From: Longimicrobiales bacterium
Lineage (GTDB): Bacteria; Gemmatimonadota; Gemmatimonadetes; Longimicrobiales; Gaopeijiaceae
Assembly: GCA_951813395.1 (NCBI GenBank)
Contig: OX638356.1
Coordinates: 3,422,501-3,486,500 of the forward strand
Reading direction: 5' to 3'
DNA: 64,000 nucleotides
A model generated the notes under the pieces. It was not told where the DNA came from. It saw nothing but the letters and a program-made list of their open reading frames with translations, and made no database searches. Shown here piece by piece: positions 8,490 through 16,461 of the stretch (the first letter of the stretch is position 1; the number at the start of each line of letters is the position of its first letter). The position numbers were made by a program, and so were the translations under genes.

Positions 8490-10342
8490 TCCTCCACCAT
8501 GTAGGCGATGCCCCACGCTCCCGGCCCAAGGTGCGTCGAGATGGTGGGCGTGATCGGTGAAACCAGCATCTCCGCGTCGCCATAGCGCTGCCGCAATTCC
8601 TCGCACACCTGGCGCGCGATCTCCGGCGCGGCGACGTGTACGACCCCGAAGCGGACCTGCCTGACATCATGCGGGATCTCCGCCGCGACCAGCTCCATCA
8701 TCAGCTTGCGGGCGCGCGAGGAGCCCCGGGCCTTGCCGTAGGCCTTGATCCTCCCGTCCGGACCCACCCCCAGCACCGGCTTCAGGTCGAGAAGGCCGCC
8801 GAACCAGCCAGCGAACTGGCTCACTCGCCCTGACGCGATCAGCCGGTCCAGGCTTTCCACCGTGAACAGAATGCCCGACTGGCCCCGGACCCGCCGCACC
8901 TCGGCAACGATCTCGTCCGCCGACAAGCCTGCTTCGGCCAGCTCCGCGGCCTTCAGCGCCAGCAGTCCGACGAGCAGGGACGCCGCCTCGGAATCAACGA
9001 GCCGGATGTCCAGCTCGGGCACCATGCGTGCGGCGCTCTCGGCCGACCGGTAGATCCCGCTCAGCGCCGCAGCCACCAGCACCCCGATCACCACCTCCGC
9101 GTCGCTCGAAGCCCGCTCAAAGGCGGCCATGAAGTCACCGGGCGGAGGCTGCGATGTCGACGGCAGCGTCCGGCCGCTCGCCAGGCGAGCGTGGAACTCC
9201 TCCGCGGTTACGTCGATGCCGTCCCTCAGGGTCTCGCCGTCCTCTATGAGAAGCAGGGGCACGACGTGGATCCCGTGCGCCCGCACCACCGCCTCGGGAA
9301 GATCCGAGCCCGAATCCACCAATACGCCCACCGGACGCCGCACGGCCTCCTCGCCCGCGCGCCGGGCCGCTTCGAACTGGGCGAGCATGTCTTCGGCCTT
9401 GTGGGCGGTTACCGTCCCCAGCGTCGCGCAGTAGTCGATCGCCGACTGCGGTTCGTCGGTGTGCACGTGGACCTTGAGGATGTCCTCGCTCCGTATGACC
9501 AGGAGCTCTTCCGTACCTTTGGACAACGCCGCGCGCACGGTCTGCTCGGAGGGGAGGTTCGCCCCCTCGACGAGGATCTCCGTGCAGTAACGCCTGGTGC
9601 CGTGTGTGAACGGATGCGAAACGCCGCCGATCGGGGACCAGTCCGGACGCGACAGGTCGGCGACAACATCCCCGGTGACCGCCTCCTGGACGGCGACCTC
9701 GTCATCACCCTCCTCGATCAGGCGCACGACGCCCTCCAACATCTGCACGAACCCCATCGCACCGGCGTCCACCACACCCGCCTCGGCAAGGACGGGAAGC
9801 AGTTCGGGGGTGCGGGCGAGCGACTCCCTCGCCGTTTCGAGCACGCGGCCCATCGCCTCGGTGAATTCCCCCTCGCCGTTCTCGTCTCCTTCCTCGACCG
9901 CCTGTGTGGCCGAGTCCCGGACCACGGTGAGGATCGTCCCCTCGACCGGATTCTCGATCGCGCCGTCCAGCGAACGCGCGCCAGCCATGAGCGCCCGGGC
10001 AACGTCGGCGAAGGATGCCCGCGCCCGCCCGTCCAGCTCTCTGGAAAACCCCAGCAGGAACTGGGAGAGCATCGTGCCGCAATTGCCGCGGGCACCCAAC
10101 AATGCGGAGCGCGCGACGGCAGCCGCTACGTGGTCCACGCGCCTTTCCAGGGACCCCGCCAGACCACTGGCGACGGCGTCGAGCGTTATCGCGAGATTGG
10201 TACCCGTATCGCCGTCGGCTACGGGAAAGACGTTGATCCGGTTGAGCTCGGCCCTGACCTGCTGTCCGGAGCTGCACGCTGCGAGCACGGCACGCTTCAG
10301 GCGGGGACCGTCCACGTACGCGATCTTGGACCTGTCGGTCAT
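8486..10342 (-). CDS. DhaL (DAK2)-DegV fusion protein, fatty-acid-kinase-like
   Basis: 618 residues in two parts. The N-terminal DhaL/DAK2 domain (about 1-200) has NRINVFPVADGDTGTNL, the Mg-ATP-binding DGDTGTNM-type motif, and ARGNCGTM. A linker region follows. The C-terminal DegV domain (about 330-610) begins VGVLVDSGSDLP and carries the lipid-binding TLPSTSQPPPGDF loop. In Firmicutes, separate FakA (DhaL-type kinase) and FakB (DegV) proteins together phosphorylate fatty acids. Here kinase-like and lipid-carrier-like domains are on one chain, suggesting fatty acid phosphorylation for membrane lipid synthesis. ATG 10342 follows GGGAG. An earlier in-frame start exists but lacks conserved sequence. 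Confidence 0.87.
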   Translation of the reverse strand: MTDRSKIAYVDGPRLKRAVLAACSSGQQVRAELNRINVFPVADGDTGTNLAITLDAVASGLAGSLERRVDHVAAAVARSALLGARGNCGTMLSQFLLGFSRELDGRARASFADVARALMAGARSLDGAIENPVEGTILTVVRDSATQAVEEGDENGEGEFTEAMGRVLETARESLARTPELLPVLAEAGVVDAGAMGFVQMLEGVVRLIEEGDDEVAVQEAVTGDVVADLSRPDWSPIGGVSHPFTHGTRRYCTEILVEGANLPSEQTVRAALSKGTEELLVIRSEDILKVHVHTDEPQSAIDYCATLGTVTAHKAEDMLAQFEAARRAGEEAVRRPVGVLVDSGSDLPEAVVRAHGIHVVPLLLIEDGETLRDGIDVTAEEFHARLASGRTLPSTSQPPPGDFMAAFERASSDAEVVIGVLVAAALSGIYRSAESAARMVPELDIRLVDSEAASLLVGLLALKAAELAEAGLSADEIVAEVRRVRGQSGILFTVESLDRLIASGRVSQFAGWFGGLLDLKPVLGVGPDGRIKAYGKARGSSRARKLMMELVAAEIPHDVRQVRFGVVHVAAPEIARQVCEELRQRYGDAEMLVSPITPTISTHLGPGAWGIAYMVED

Positions 10343-10476
10343 GCGGAGTAGACTCCCACGAGGACGCTGCGGTCGAGGGACACTGGCTGCACAGTACGGA
10401 ACCCGCACCAGACGCGACAGTACGGGCGCCACCGGTGTGACATCGCGAAAGCGGGACAACTGCCAGGGAGTGCGAG

Positions 10477-11181
10477 TTGAAGTCCTTGCGTGACGGAATC
10501 GTCTACATCTGGGAGGGACGGCTCGATGTCAGCCCCGCCTGGACGGCAGAGGCGCGGAGGCTGCTGTCTTCCCGCGAGCGGGCGCGGGCCGACCGGTTCG
10601 TCTACGACCGCCACCGTCGGCGATACACCGTGGCGCAGGCCCACCTCCGCCGCGTGCTTGGAAACCTGACGGGAACCGATCCGGCAGACATCGGCTTCGG
10701 CCATGGCGAGCACGGCAAGCCGTTTCTGTCCGGCGGCCCCGCTTTCAACCAGTCCCACTCATCGGAGAGGGTCATGATCGGCGTCGTCGCCGACGGCCGC
10801 CTGGGAATCGATATCGAGAAGAGAAGGACCGTGCGCCTGATGTCCGAGATCGCCCGGAAGAACCTCGCACCGGACGAATCCGAACTGTTCCGAAGAACAC
10901 CCGCCCCGGACCGGCAGCGCGCATTCTTCCGGTTGTGGACGTGCAAGGAGGCATTCCTCAAGGCGCTCGGAGTCGGGCTCACCGCACCGCTTCGCTCCTT
11001 CTCGGTCGATCCGTCCCGCAATCCGCGCAGCGCCCTGGTGCGCGCCGACGCCCACGGGGAAGACCCGGCCGATTGGCACGTCGGCAACGTCCCTTGCTCG
11101 ATGGGTGCGGAAGCGGCGGTCGCGATTGACCGCCCGGCTATTGCTGTGGAGCGGCTCGGCTACGATCCCGCCGGTCCGTGA
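10477..11181 (+). CDS. 4'-phosphopantetheinyl transferase, Sfp/AcpT type
   Basis: 234 residues. The two Sfp-superfamily signatures are present: GIDIE (about residue 110, Mg-binding Asp/Glu) and RLWTCKEAFLKALG (about 155). An upstream HGEHGKPFL plus FNQSHS supplies the CoA and substrate contacts. It transfers the phosphopantetheine arm of CoA onto acyl or peptidyl carrier proteins. No polyketide or peptide synthetase lies in the window, so it probably serves fatty acid synthase ACP or a distant cluster. Divergent from the DhaL-DegV gene across 134 bases, which must hold both promoters. Confidence 0.9.
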   Translation: MKSLRDGIVYIWEGRLDVSPAWTAEARRLLSSRERARADRFVYDRHRRRYTVAQAHLRRVLGNLTGTDPADIGFGHGEHGKPFLSGGPAFNQSHSSERVMIGVVADGRLGIDIEKRRTVRLMSEIARKNLAPDESELFRRTPAPDRQRAFFRLWTCKEAFLKALGVGLTAPLRSFSVDPSRNPRSALVRADAHGEDPADWHVGNVPCSMGAEAAVAIDRPAIAVERLGYDPAGP

Positions 11182-11191
11182 AGCGTGAAGT

Positions 11192-12163
11192 TCAGCCGCA
11201 GGTGCTGACGGCGCCCTCGCCGCAGGTGCTCGCCCTCGGGGCCACATCGCCGCACGGACTCGCACTGCCCGAATCACCCGGGCCCGTCGTCGCATTCGAG
11301 CAGATCGCGCCGTTCTCGTAGCAGGTGTAGCAGGCCGACTCCGCCAGCGGCGCACGCATTTGGACCGCTTCGGCGAGCGTGTCGGCAAGGCGCGCGCTGG
11401 GGTAGTCGAGCAGGATCGGACACGCGTAGACGCCGGCAGCGGTGACAAGGCGCGCGCGCGCGCACAGCAGCTGGTCGAGATCGTAGCCGTGCAGCATCTC
11501 GTGGGTGACCCGCTCGGACGAGCGATATGGCCGGCTTCGCTTCGCCTCTTCGCCGATCAGGAGCGGCGGCAACACCTTGAGGCGCGGTTCATCGTACCCG
11601 ACGGTTCCGAGCGCGTCCCGGAACGCCTGCAGCATGCACGGCATCTCCTCGCAGGGCCAGCTCTGCATGGTCGTGATAATGGGCCGGAAGCCGGAGGCCA
11701 CCAGGTGCCCCACGCCCTCCATCGCGCGCTCGAAGGTGCCGTCTCCCCGGATCGGGTCGTTGATCTCGGCCGACGGGCCGTCCACGCTCACGCGCAACTC
11801 GAGCGGATGCGGGCTCTCCGCCTGTATGCGCCGGAGTTCTTCGACCCGCCGCCGAGGAAACAGTGTCGCGTTGGTCAGCACCGTGGCCGGCCCGTATGCG
11901 AGCGTGTCCTCGAGGATCCCCTCGATCTCCTTGTTCATGAAGGGCTCGCCACCCGTGAAGTAGTACTCCTTCACATTCATGCCCGAGGATTCCTCCAGGG
12001 CGCCGCGCACCTGTTCCCTGGTCATGAACCAGAAGGAGTGGTTGTCGGGCGAACACGAGATGAAGCAATGGCTGCAGCGCAGGTTGCAGACCGTGCCGCT
12101 CACCTGGATCCAGAGCTGGTCCAGCGACGTGAGCGGGACGCTGGGTGTCAGGGGGGCAATCAT
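11192..12163 (-). CDS. Radical SAM protein with SPASM-like Cys region and Cys-rich tail
   Basis: 323 residues. The 4Fe-4S site binding S-adenosylmethionine is CNLRCSHC (CxxxCxxC, about residues 27-34), followed by the family's GGE motif in YYFTGGEPF. The C-terminal half has Cys residues spaced like a SPASM/twitch auxiliary cluster (LLCARARL, VYACPIL, CYTCYENGAIC). An unusual final 25 residues are Gly/Ser-rich with three more Cys, ending STCG. The specific reaction cannot be named. Relatives modify peptides or build cofactors. It faces the PPTase gene with 10 bases between stops. The gene has its own upstream region of about 180 bases. Confidence 0.82.
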   Translation of the reverse strand: MIAPLTPSVPLTSLDQLWIQVSGTVCNLRCSHCFISCSPDNHSFWFMTREQVRGALEESSGMNVKEYYFTGGEPFMNKEIEGILEDTLAYGPATVLTNATLFPRRRVEELRRIQAESPHPLELRVSVDGPSAEINDPIRGDGTFERAMEGVGHLVASGFRPIITTMQSWPCEEMPCMLQAFRDALGTVGYDEPRLKVLPPLLIGEEAKRSRPYRSSERVTHEMLHGYDLDQLLCARARLVTAAGVYACPILLDYPSARLADTLAEAVQMRAPLAESACYTCYENGAICSNATTGPGDSGSASPCGDVAPRASTCGEGAVSTCG

Positions 12164-12347
12164 GATCCGGGAACTCCTGGGGGTTCGTAGCCGCGGTCAT
12201 TCGAGCGCATCGCGGGCACACGACCACTGGCCGTGTTCAATCGGAGCGCGTAGGGTACTTCCCCGCAACCCCGTTGCGTAAGATCGTTCCCCGGCGGTTC
12301 CGCCGCGAGCGATCGACAGCCGCGTCCAGAAAGCACCCGGGCCTTCC

Positions 12348-13718
12348 ATGGGATTCACCACGATCGACCCCACCAGCGGCGAAATGCTGCGCAGGTATCC
12401 GTTCATGTCCGGCGAATCGCTGGACACCGCGCTCACCAACGCCCGGGAAGCCCAGCGCGCGTGGGCCGGCGTGCCCGTGGAGGAGCGGGCGCGTACCGTA
12501 GCCGGTCTCGCGCCACACCTTCGCTCCCATGGCGGGAGGCTCGCGGAAATCGTCACCATGGAGATGGGCAAGCCCCTGGGCGAGGCGATGATGGAGGTGG
12601 ACAAGTGCGCGTCCGGGTGCGAGCACTACGGCGAGATGGGTGCCGCCTACCTGCGCGACCAGGTGATCGAGACCGAATCGCACCGGAGCTACGTGACCTT
12701 CCAGCCCCTCGGACTCGTTCTTGCGATCATGCCGTGGAACTTCCCCCTCTGGCAGGTGATCCGCGCCGCGGTTCCGGCACTGATCGCCGGCAACGGAGTG
12801 CTCCTCAAGCACGCCCCCAGTGTCCCGTGCTGCGCACTGGAGCTCACGGACCTGTTCCTTGCAGCCGGGCTGCCGGAAGGGCTGTTCACCAACCTCTTCA
12901 TCGACCTGCCGGCCACGGCGGACCTGATCCGCGACGAACGCGTCCAGGCGGTCACGCTGACCGGCAGCACCCGCGCCGGCCGCGAGGTCGCACGCATCGC
13001 CGGATCGGAGATCAAGACGTGCGTGCTGGAGCTGGGCGGCAGCGACCCCTACATCGTGCTCGAGGACGCCGACCTGCCCCGCACCGTCGAAGCGTGCGTG
13101 ACCGGCCGCCTCATCAACGCCGGACAGAGCTGCATCGCGGCCAAGCGCTTGATCGTCCACGAGGCGGTGGCGGACGAATTCACCGAAATGGTGATCGCAC
13201 GGATGGCCGCCGTGCGGGTCGGCGACCCGATGGCCGAGATGACCGATGTCGGGCCGCTTGCGCGAGAGGACCTGCGCGATCATCTGGCCGGACAGGTGGC
13301 GCGCAGCATCGAGGCCGGCGCGGAGTGCCCGCTGGGCGGCAAGGTCCCCGACGTGCCGGGGTGGTACTACCCGGCCACGGTCCTGACGGGGGTGAAGCCG
13401 GGGATGCCCGCCTACGAAGAGGAGATGTTCGGGCCGGTGGCGTGCATTATCCGCGCGGGGTCCGAAGAGGAGGCGGTCCGCATTGCCAACGACACCGCGT
13501 ACGGGCTCGGAGCCGCGGTCTTCACGCGGGACCTCGAGCGCGGCGAACGGATCGCCCGCACCGGGATCGAGGCCGGGTCGTGCTTCGTGAACGACTTCGT
13601 GAAGTCCGACCCGCGACTGCCCTTCGGAGGGGTGAAATCCAGCGGGTTCGGGCGTGAGCTGGCGGACTTCGGCATCCGCGAGTTCGTGAACGTGAAGACG
13701 GTGCGGGTGGAGGCATAG
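12348..13718 (+). CDS. NAD(P)-dependent aldehyde (succinate-semialdehyde type) dehydrogenase
   Basis: 456 residues, the short ALDH form typical of Sad/YneI-like succinate-semialdehyde dehydrogenases. Visible elements are PWNFPLW (substrate/cofactor region), the cofactor-binding TGSTRAGREVA, the general base Glu in LELGGSDPYIV, and the nucleophilic Cys in NAGQSCIAAKR. The closing motif is EEMFGPVACI, then LPFGGVKSSGFGRE. It oxidises semialdehydes to acids in the cytoplasm. It stands alone, divergent from the radical SAM gene and convergent with the amidohydrolase gene 29 bases downstream. Confidence 0.92.
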   Translation: MGFTTIDPTSGEMLRRYPFMSGESLDTALTNAREAQRAWAGVPVEERARTVAGLAPHLRSHGGRLAEIVTMEMGKPLGEAMMEVDKCASGCEHYGEMGAAYLRDQVIETESHRSYVTFQPLGLVLAIMPWNFPLWQVIRAAVPALIAGNGVLLKHAPSVPCCALELTDLFLAAGLPEGLFTNLFIDLPATADLIRDERVQAVTLTGSTRAGREVARIAGSEIKTCVLELGGSDPYIVLEDADLPRTVEACVTGRLINAGQSCIAAKRLIVHEAVADEFTEMVIARMAAVRVGDPMAEMTDVGPLAREDLRDHLAGQVARSIEAGAECPLGGKVPDVPGWYYPATVLTGVKPGMPAYEEEMFGPVACIIRAGSEEEAVRIANDTAYGLGAAVFTRDLERGERIARTGIEAGSCFVNDFVKSDPRLPFGGVKSSGFGRELADFGIREFVNVKTVRVEA

Positions 13719-13747
13719 CCAGGGGTCTTCCACACGCCAAGCCCCGA

Positions 13748-15295
13748 TCACTCCCGCCTCAGCACCACTCCCGGCATCGCCCCCGTCACCGCGCCGTCCT
13801 CGTACACGACCATGCCCGCGACCCAAACCCGCTCGACCCCCTCCGCCGTCCGGTGCGGCTCCGACGTGGTCGCCCGGTCGATCACCGTCGCCGGGTCGAA
13901 GAGCACCATGTCGGCAGGCGCCCCGGCGCGCAGAACCCCCCGGCCCGTCAGGCCCATGTGCGCCGCCGCCAGCCCCGTCATCTTGTGGACCGCCTCCTCC
14001 AGCCCGAGCCGCCCCTCCTCGCGCACGTAGCGCCCCAGCACCCTCGGGTACGCTCCGAATCCGCGCGGGTGCGCTCCCCGAAGGCCCCCATCGCTCGACA
14101 CGTTGGTGTGCGGCCACGCCATCAGCGTCGCGATGTCGTCGAAGGTCATGCTCGTCGCGACGATGCTCTCGCCGCCGCGCCCGCTCTCCCGCCCGGCCTG
14201 CGACTGCGCGATCAGGTCCAGGTAGGTCGTGATCGCGTCGGTCCCGCGTTCCTCGGCGATCTCGGCCAGCGTCTTCCCTTCCAGCGTCGTGTCCGCCTCG
14301 AAGCGCCCGATCAGCATCCCCTCGGGCGCGGCCAGCTCCTCCAGGGCGTAGCGCGCGGCCTCCCGGTCCGTGAAGTCGCGTTCCGGGAAGAGCACCGTCA
14401 TCGTCGACTGCCAGTACTCGTAGGGGTAGACGTCGGCGGTGATGTCCAGGCCGGCCGCGCGCGCCTCGTCAAGCCGCGCCAGAATCTGCGCCGCCTGCCC
14501 CCACAGCCCCCGCGCGGCCAGCTTGAAGTGCGAAATCTGCACCGGCAGCCGGGCGCGCTCCGCGATCTCGATCGTCTCCTCGACCGCCTCGTGCAGGGCC
14601 CGGTCCTCGCTGCGCATGTGCGAGATGTAGCGGCCCCCCACCGCGGCGGCGGTCTCGGCGAGCGCGACCACTTCGTCCGTCGACGAATAGATCCCCGGGT
14701 CGTACTCCAGGCCGGTCGAGAGCCCCAGGGCGCCGCTGGCCAGCTCGATCCCCAGCAGCAACTGCATTGCCACGATCTCCTCGTCCGTGGCCTCGCGGCG
14801 GAAGTCGTCGCCCATGACCTCCCGCCTGAGCGTGCCGTGCCCCGCATACGACGCCACGTTGACCGCCGCCGGCGTGGCCTCCAGCGCGCCGAAGAAGTCG
14901 CCGATCGGGAAGCGCGAACCGCCGTCCTGCCCCGCGACAATCGTCGTGATCCCCTGGCTGACCGCCGCGAGCGCCGTCGGTTCGTCGAGAAGGCCGCCGT
15001 CGTGGTGGCTGTGGGTGTCGATGAAGCCGGGCGCAAGCACAAGCCCGCCGCCGTCATGGACCGGTTCGCCGTTCTTGGGGGTGAGGGCGTCGTCCGCGTC
15101 GGCGGCGGCCACCTCGACAATGACCCCGCCCTCCACCCGCAGGGAACCGAGGAAGCCGGGGCTCCCCGTTCCGTCCACGATGGTGGCGGCCCGGACGAGG
15201 AATGATTCGGCGTCCGGAGTGGCGGCCGTGTCGGCGCAGCCGGGCAGGAAGAGAAGCCACGCGGCGACGAACAGCGCCGGGCCCAGGCGATCCAT
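13748..15295 (-). CDS. D-aminoacylase-like amidohydrolase (N-acyl-D-amino-acid deacylase family), lipoprotein
   Basis: 515 residues. A lipoprotein signal (LFLPGCAD) is followed by the amidohydrolase barrel. Metal ligands are DTHSHHDG (HxH), YISHMRSED and QISHF, with the catalytic Asp in NVSSDGGLRGAHPRGFG. Family enzymes release D-amino acids from N-acyl forms, and the lipobox places this one at the periplasmic membrane face. The position of the family's metal-bridging Cys (in GNCG) reads GQDGG, as in part of the family. I chose ATG 15295, whose signal peptide is better. ATG 15313 adds six residues. A 22-bp palindrome lies just upstream. Confidence 0.85.
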   Translation of the reverse strand: MDRLGPALFVAAWLLFLPGCADTAATPDAESFLVRAATIVDGTGSPGFLGSLRVEGGVIVEVAAADADDALTPKNGEPVHDGGGLVLAPGFIDTHSHHDGGLLDEPTALAAVSQGITTIVAGQDGGSRFPIGDFFGALEATPAAVNVASYAGHGTLRREVMGDDFRREATDEEIVAMQLLLGIELASGALGLSTGLEYDPGIYSSTDEVVALAETAAAVGGRYISHMRSEDRALHEAVEETIEIAERARLPVQISHFKLAARGLWGQAAQILARLDEARAAGLDITADVYPYEYWQSTMTVLFPERDFTDREAARYALEELAAPEGMLIGRFEADTTLEGKTLAEIAEERGTDAITTYLDLIAQSQAGRESGRGGESIVATSMTFDDIATLMAWPHTNVSSDGGLRGAHPRGFGAYPRVLGRYVREEGRLGLEEAVHKMTGLAAAHMGLTGRGVLRAGAPADMVLFDPATVIDRATTSEPHRTAEGVERVWVAGMVVYEDGAVTGAMPGVVLRRE

Positions 15296-15313
15296 GTCAA
15301 CTTTACTATACAT

Positions 15314-15335
15314 AATGTAAATTACGGTTTACATT
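15314..15335. promoter_or_regulatory. 22-bp palindromic operator-like site
   Basis: A perfect 8-bp inverted repeat, AATGTAAA and TTTACATT, separated by six bases, in an AT-rich island between thyX and the amidohydrolase gene. It lies 18 bases upstream of the chosen amidohydrolase start, where a repressor would block transcription or initiation. No regulator gene is adjacent. The repeat is seen directly; the operator role is inferred. Confidence 0.6.
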
Positions 15336-15357
15336 TTTCGGCGCGGCGCGGGCGCTG

Positions 15358-16356
15358 TCAACCCCGGTCCACCTCCGGCACTGCCCTGTCCATCTCGGCC
15401 GCCACGTCCTGCGGATCGCGCATCTGCGTCAGGTCCAGCTCGTAGTCCGGCACCTCTCGCGGCACGAGCTTCTCCTTGAGTTCGCGGATCTCCCGGCCCG
15501 ACAGGCCCAGCCCGGCGAGTTCGGCGTTCGTCAGCGCGGCGCCGGTGCGGGCGGCCAACCCATCCGCGTCGGCCGACACGAGCTGCGACAACGCGGCGAT
15601 CTCGGCACCGGTGAGCTTGTCGCCCATCACCTGGTAGTCGATCCAGGCCTCGTAGCTCAGCGGCGCGACGCGCTTGACCATCCCGGCCATGACGCGGCCG
15701 TACTCCTGGATCTCCCACTGGGCGTGGTCGTCGACCCGAAGCGTCAGGAAGTGGAGCAGGTTGTGCAGGTCGATCTTCCAGTACCACTGCGTGTAGGTCG
15801 AAAGCGGCAGGTCGATCCGGGCAAGCTCGCGGGCCACGTTCTCGCCGACCAGCCAGCCGTAGTCGTCCGCCGCCCTTGCCCGCACGTCCTCCCAGCGGCG
15901 GATGGCCTCGCGGTAGAACTCGGGACCGACCGACCCCGGCGCCCGCCCCTGGTTGCTCGTTGCGCTCTGGAGAGAGAACTGGTCGTGTTCGGGGCTGTAG
16001 AAGAGGAGCGGCATGAGGCTGTACCTGCCGCTGTATTCGTTGACGGAGGCCGTCCGATGCCGTATCCACTGGCGCGCCACGAACATCGGCATCGCGCAGT
16101 GGAACTTGAACTCGACCATCTCCGACGGCGTGGTGTGCAGATGGCGGCGCAGGTAGCGGATCAGCCCCCGCGTCGCCGACACCTTCCGTGTTCCGTAGCC
16201 GTAGCTGACACGCGCCGCGCGCTCCACGGAATCGTCGGTCCCCATGTAGTCGACCAGCGCGACGAAGCCGTGGTCGAGGACGGGGAAATAGCCACCGAGG
16301 ATCTCCTCGGCGGCGGGGACGGTGGGGCGGCGGGTGGGGTGGGAGGTCGGTTCCAT
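15358..16356 (-). CDS. thyX: FAD-dependent thymidylate synthase ThyX
   Basis: 332 residues, longer than the usual 220-250. The ThyX signature RHRTASVNEYSGRYS (about residues 98-112) binds FAD and dUMP. Flanking PSEMVEFKFH and LPLSTYTQWYWKIDLHNLLHFLTLR are typical. The enzyme makes dTMP from dUMP using methylene-tetrahydrofolate and reduced flavin. About 80 extra C-terminal residues (from ALSQLVSADAD) are charged and helical, including SGREIRELKEKLVPRE. Such tails occur in some ThyX proteins and have no known function. ATG 16356 is used; an in-frame TTG three codons earlier is possible. Confidence 0.94.
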   Translation of the reverse strand: MEPTSHPTRRPTVPAAEEILGGYFPVLDHGFVALVDYMGTDDSVERAARVSYGYGTRKVSATRGLIRYLRRHLHTTPSEMVEFKFHCAMPMFVARQWIRHRTASVNEYSGRYSLMPLLFYSPEHDQFSLQSATSNQGRAPGSVGPEFYREAIRRWEDVRARAADDYGWLVGENVARELARIDLPLSTYTQWYWKIDLHNLLHFLTLRVDDHAQWEIQEYGRVMAGMVKRVAPLSYEAWIDYQVMGDKLTGAEIAALSQLVSADADGLAARTGAALTNAELAGLGLSGREIRELKEKLVPREVPDYELDLTQMRDPQDVAAEMDRAVPEVDRG

Positions 16357-16461
16357 GGCTCCCAAACTAACCCGGTGCCGCCGAATCGGGCGAGACGCGG
16401 TTGCGCCCCTTCCCGGGCCGGACTATCGGTACCCGCACCACTCGCGACACCAGAGGATCCC

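Noticed and set aside
10477-11181. PPTase as marker of a polyketide or peptide synthetase cluster
   Set aside because: No carrier protein, synthase or tailoring cluster is present in the window.
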